Part shown: positions 62,280 to 64,000 of the stretch, piece by piece
Numbering within the stretch: the stretch's first letter is position 1
Layout: each line of letters starts with the position of its first letter
DNA from: Microbacterium sp. LWH11-1.2
GTDB taxonomy: Bacteria; Actinomycetota; Actinomycetes; Actinomycetales; Microbacteriaceae
Length of the DNA stretch: 64,000 nucleotides
Direction: 5' to 3'
Assembly (NCBI RefSeq): GCF_038397745.1
Contig: NZ_CP151636.1
Span: 2,480,001 to 2,544,000, forward strand
Program-made: the position numbers and the translations under genes
Notes under the pieces: model-generated
What the model saw: only the letters and a program-made list of their open reading frames with translations
Database searches by the model: none
Told to the model about the DNA's origin: nothing

Positions 62280-63071
62280 TCAGTGCTTGCCGTCGCCGTC
62301 CAGGTCGGGAGCCCGCTCGAACACCTCGGGGTTCAGGGCGAGTTCCTCGGCCTCCCCGGCATCCGTCGTGACGTCTTCGCCCGCCGCCGCAGCCTTCTTG
62401 GCCTTGTGGCGCTCGGAGAAGTAGTGCCAGAGCGTGACCAGTGCCGTACCGCCGACCGCTGCGAGCAGGATCAGGTCGATGTAGCTCTCGACGAACGTCG
62501 CCACCGGCGGGATGAAGCCGATGAGGTATCCGAACATCGTCAGACCGAAGCCCCAGAGGATCGCGCCGATGAGGTTGTAGAGCGTGTACTTGCGCCACGG
62601 CATGTGACCGACGCCCGCCGCGACCGGCGCGAACGTGCGCACGATCGGCACGAAGCGGGCGAGGATGACGGTGATGCCGCCGAAGCGCTCGAAGAACGCG
62701 TTGGTGCGCTCGACGTTCTTCTTGCTGAAGAGACCGGATTCCTTGCGCTCGAAGACCGCGGGTCCGCCCTTGTGGCCGATGACGTAGCCGACCTCTCCAC
62801 CCACGAAGGCCGCGAGGCCGATCAGCAGGGCGACGATCCAGACGTTGACGCCGAAGACACCGTGCTCCGAGCCGGCGATCGGGTGCGAGAGCAGCCCCGA
62901 GATCACGAGCAGCGTGTCGCCCGGCAGCAGGAAGCCCACGAGGAGGCCGGTCTCGGCGAAGACGATGAAGCACACCACGAGGAGCGCCCAGGGACCTGCG
63001 GTACCGATGATCGTCGCGGGGTCGAGCCAGGGGATGAGGGCGTTGGGTGCGTGCAGCATGGTTTCGAGCAC
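62280..63071 (-). CDS. DedA-family membrane protein
   Basis: A 263-residue DedA/SNARE-associated (VTT) protein. A first helix (about 28-48) is followed by the conserved loop LLPGDTLLVISG and the membrane-inserted GEVGYVIGHKGG. Further on are FFERFGGITVILARFVPIVRTFAP and the Gly-rich helix after MPWRKYTLYNLIGAI. Such proteins flip undecaprenyl phosphate or other lipids. The cytoplasmic tail is Lys/Ala-rich then acidic. No ribosome-binding site is obvious before the ATG at 63071. Confidence 0.9.
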   Translation of the reverse strand: MLETMLHAPNALIPWLDPATIIGTAGPWALLVVCFIVFAETGLLVGFLLPGDTLLVISGLLSHPIAGSEHGVFGVNVWIVALLIGLAAFVGGEVGYVIGHKGGPAVFERKESGLFSKKNVERTNAFFERFGGITVILARFVPIVRTFAPVAAGVGHMPWRKYTLYNLIGAILWGFGLTMFGYLIGFIPPVATFVESYIDLILLAAVGGTALVTLWHYFSERHKAKKAAAAGEDVTTDAGEAEELALNPEVFERAPDLDGDGKH

Positions 63072-63135
63072 TGGGAGTCCCGTCGGTCGTTATTGGTCGG
63101 CGGTGTAACGGTGAGGATGCAGAAGCAGCCGTCGT

Positions 63136-63216
63136 GCGGAAGGTGGGACTTGAACCCACACGCCCTAGGGCACAGGAACCTAAATCCTGCGTGTCTGCCA
63201 ATTTCACCACTCCCGC
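63136..63216 (-). tRNA. tRNA-Leu (anticodon UAG)
   Basis: The minus strand folds into a class II tRNA. The acceptor arms GCGGGAG/CTTCCGC pair with one G-U. The anticodon stem CAGGA/TCCTG holds the loop TTTAGGT, which gives anticodon UAG. A variable arm with CCCTAGGG follows, and the T arm is GTGGG/CCCAC with TTCAAGT in the loop. It decodes CUA and probably other CUN leucine codons. No CCA is encoded. No integrase or att-like duplication is seen next to it. Confidence 0.93.
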
Positions 63217-63261
63217 GCGGTGGAATCAGTCTACTGATCGGACAAACACGGATTCTGGAGA

Positions 63262-63747
63262 TCAGCCCGCAGTTCCGGAGCGCTTCCGTTCTCCCTCTGT
63301 CGGGGTCTCTTCCACGTCGAGGAGCCAGCCGACGCAAGATCGTCGCGGGCGGTCGGTTGGCGCACCGTCGAGTTCCGCGCGCCGCGCGACGACCCGGTCG
63401 ACGGGCAGCCGCACACCGGCGACCGCCTGGAGTCGAGTCGTGTCGGGAACGGGCTCGAACGTCACCGACTCGTGCGGGCATCCCGGCCTCGATGAGACCT
63501 GGATCGTCCGCTCCACGACCTCGTGCGTCACCTCCTGCACCGCGGCGACCCTGCCGCGCACACGGTCCGCGTACTCGTGCTCATGGTGCGATTCCAGAGC
63601 GTCCACGGACGACGCCAGTTCGGTGCCGAGCGCGTCGACCAGAAGCACGGACTCGCGCGACCGGATGCCGAAGTCGACCTCGTCTCCGACCGCGAACGGG
63701 TCGCCGCAGCAGGCCCACTCCCACGGCGTCAACCACACACGCGTCAT
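63262..63747 (-). CDS. Protein of unknown function (possibly DUF6578)
   Basis: A 161-residue soluble protein. It starts MTRVWLTPWEWACCGDPFAVGDEVDF, with a Trp-rich strand and a Cys pair (positions 13-14). A His-rich stretch (ESHHEHEYADRV) lies in the middle, and a later Arg-rich region (ARRAELD, RPRRSC). From memory the opening resembles DUF6578 proteins of actinobacteria, but this is unverified. The ATG at 63747 has a TAGTCT hexamer exactly 6 nt upstream. Confidence 0.6.
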   Translation of the reverse strand: MTRVWLTPWEWACCGDPFAVGDEVDFGIRSRESVLLVDALGTELASSVDALESHHEHEYADRVRGRVAAVQEVTHEVVERTIQVSSRPGCPHESVTFEPVPDTTRLQAVAGVRLPVDRVVARRAELDGAPTDRPRRSCVGWLLDVEETPTEGERKRSGTAG

Positions 63748-63753
63748 GCAGCG

Positions 63754-63759
63754 AGACTA
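63754..63759 (-). promoter_or_regulatory. Leaderless -10 hexamer of the 63.3-63.7 kb gene
   Basis: TAGTCT on the minus strand with a 6-nt spacer (CGCTGC) to the ATG. Confidence 0.5.
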
Positions 63760-63795
63760 ACGCCGGTCTATCGGATCGCGTGCGACCACGTCGCG

Positions 63796-64000
63796 TCAGG
63801 CCAACGGGCCGGAGCCGGGGATGAGCGGCTCCTCCGGGTTCGGTGCCAGAGGCTCCTCCGGATGCGGGGCGAGCGGCTCCTGCGGCGTCGGGGTCAGCGG
63901 TTCGTTCGGGTGGGTCGGCGACGGCTCGTCGGGGAACGCGGGCGACGGCTGCGAGGGCGAGGGGACGGCGGGTCCGGGCGGGGTCTGTCCAGGGTCGGCG
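63796..64000 (-). CDS. C-terminal Pro/Glu repeat tail of a truncated gene (partial)
   Basis: This minus-strand frame is open from the window edge to a stop at 63796-63798. The 67 visible residues are almost entirely Pro-rich. The last part consists of an eight-residue tandem repeat: HPNEPLTP, TPQEPLAP, HPEEPLAP and NPEEPLIP, followed by GSGPLA. Such tails are typical of extended linkers or surface-exposed C-termini. The rest of the protein, with any domain or start, lies outside the window, so no function can be given. Confidence 0.6.
   Translation of the reverse strand, partial: ADPGQTPPGPAVPSPSQPSPAFPDEPSPTHPNEPLTPTPQEPLAPHPEEPLAPNPEEPLIPGSGPLA

Noticed and set aside
63136..63262. tRNA-Leu as an integration site of a mobile element
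   Set aside because: No integrase, no duplicated tRNA end and no change in base composition are seen beside it.

Overview
The window is a gene-dense, roughly 70% GC segment of an actinobacterial chromosome. It most resembles the Microbacteriaceae, probably Microbacterium. Pointers are a leaderless-promoter style typical of Actinobacteria, an acyl-CoA carboxylase with a small epsilon subunit, a DUF3039 protein, and a gene set (sdhCDAB, cdd-deoA-add, purine nucleoside phosphorylase plus mutase, lpdA, biotin carboxylase, maf, accE/accD) that, from memory, also clusters in Mycobacterium tuberculosis. No IS element, prophage, CRISPR array or integrase was seen.

Layout. 1-2.8 kb: the end of an unknown gene, a small membrane protein, exonuclease III and a BrkB/YihY membrane protein. 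2.8-6.3 kb: succinate dehydrogenase (sdhC-D-A-B, minus strand) ending in a strong hairpin. 6.5-8.9 kb: a secreted CAP/FG-GAP protein divergent from a GDP-mannose pyrophosphorylase. 9-19.3 kb: a nucleoside uptake and salvage block (BMP-type lipoprotein, ATPase, two permeases, cytidine deaminase, pyrimidine-nucleoside phosphorylase, adenosine deaminase), then an anchored polysaccharide-deacetylase-like protein and a PfkB kinase. 19.3-23.3 kb: a minus-strand cassette of flavin monooxygenase, BASS-family transporter, SDR epimerase and alpha/beta hydrolase. 23.4-31.0 kb: a six-gene mannitol PTS operon that also carries EI and HPr, divergent from an MtlR-type regulator. 31.0-33.8 kb: purine nucleoside phosphorylase, a phosphosugar mutase and a second HPr. 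33.8-39.2 kb: an LpdA-like flavoprotein, biotin carboxylase, Maf and an RNA methyltransferase. 39.2-42.1 kb: a three-gene two-component cassette. 42.3-46.7 kb: a ROK regulator and GH38 alpha-mannosidase. 46.7-48.5 kb: acyl-CoA carboxylase epsilon and beta subunits. 48.6-54.5 kb: two proteins of unknown function, a nucleotidyltransferase, and an ABC exporter whose ATPase carries a long low-complexity N-terminus. 54.5-64 kb: DUF3039, pncB, murI-rph-rdgB, a cation-efflux protein, LigD/Ku, DedA, tRNA-Leu and two unknown proteins, the last cut by the window edge.

Function. The nucleoside block and the later PNP/mutase genes form one salvage route: import, deamination, phosphorolysis, then pentose-1-phosphate isomerisation. 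Carboxylase alpha (35.4-37.2 kb) and beta/epsilon (46.7-48.5 kb) are plausibly parts of one complex.

The clearest genome-wide signal is non-coding. At least 16 genes have a TANNNT hexamer 6 to 8 nt (mostly exactly 6) before the start codon, which implies widespread leaderless transcription. Gaps between genes are all under about 260 bp.
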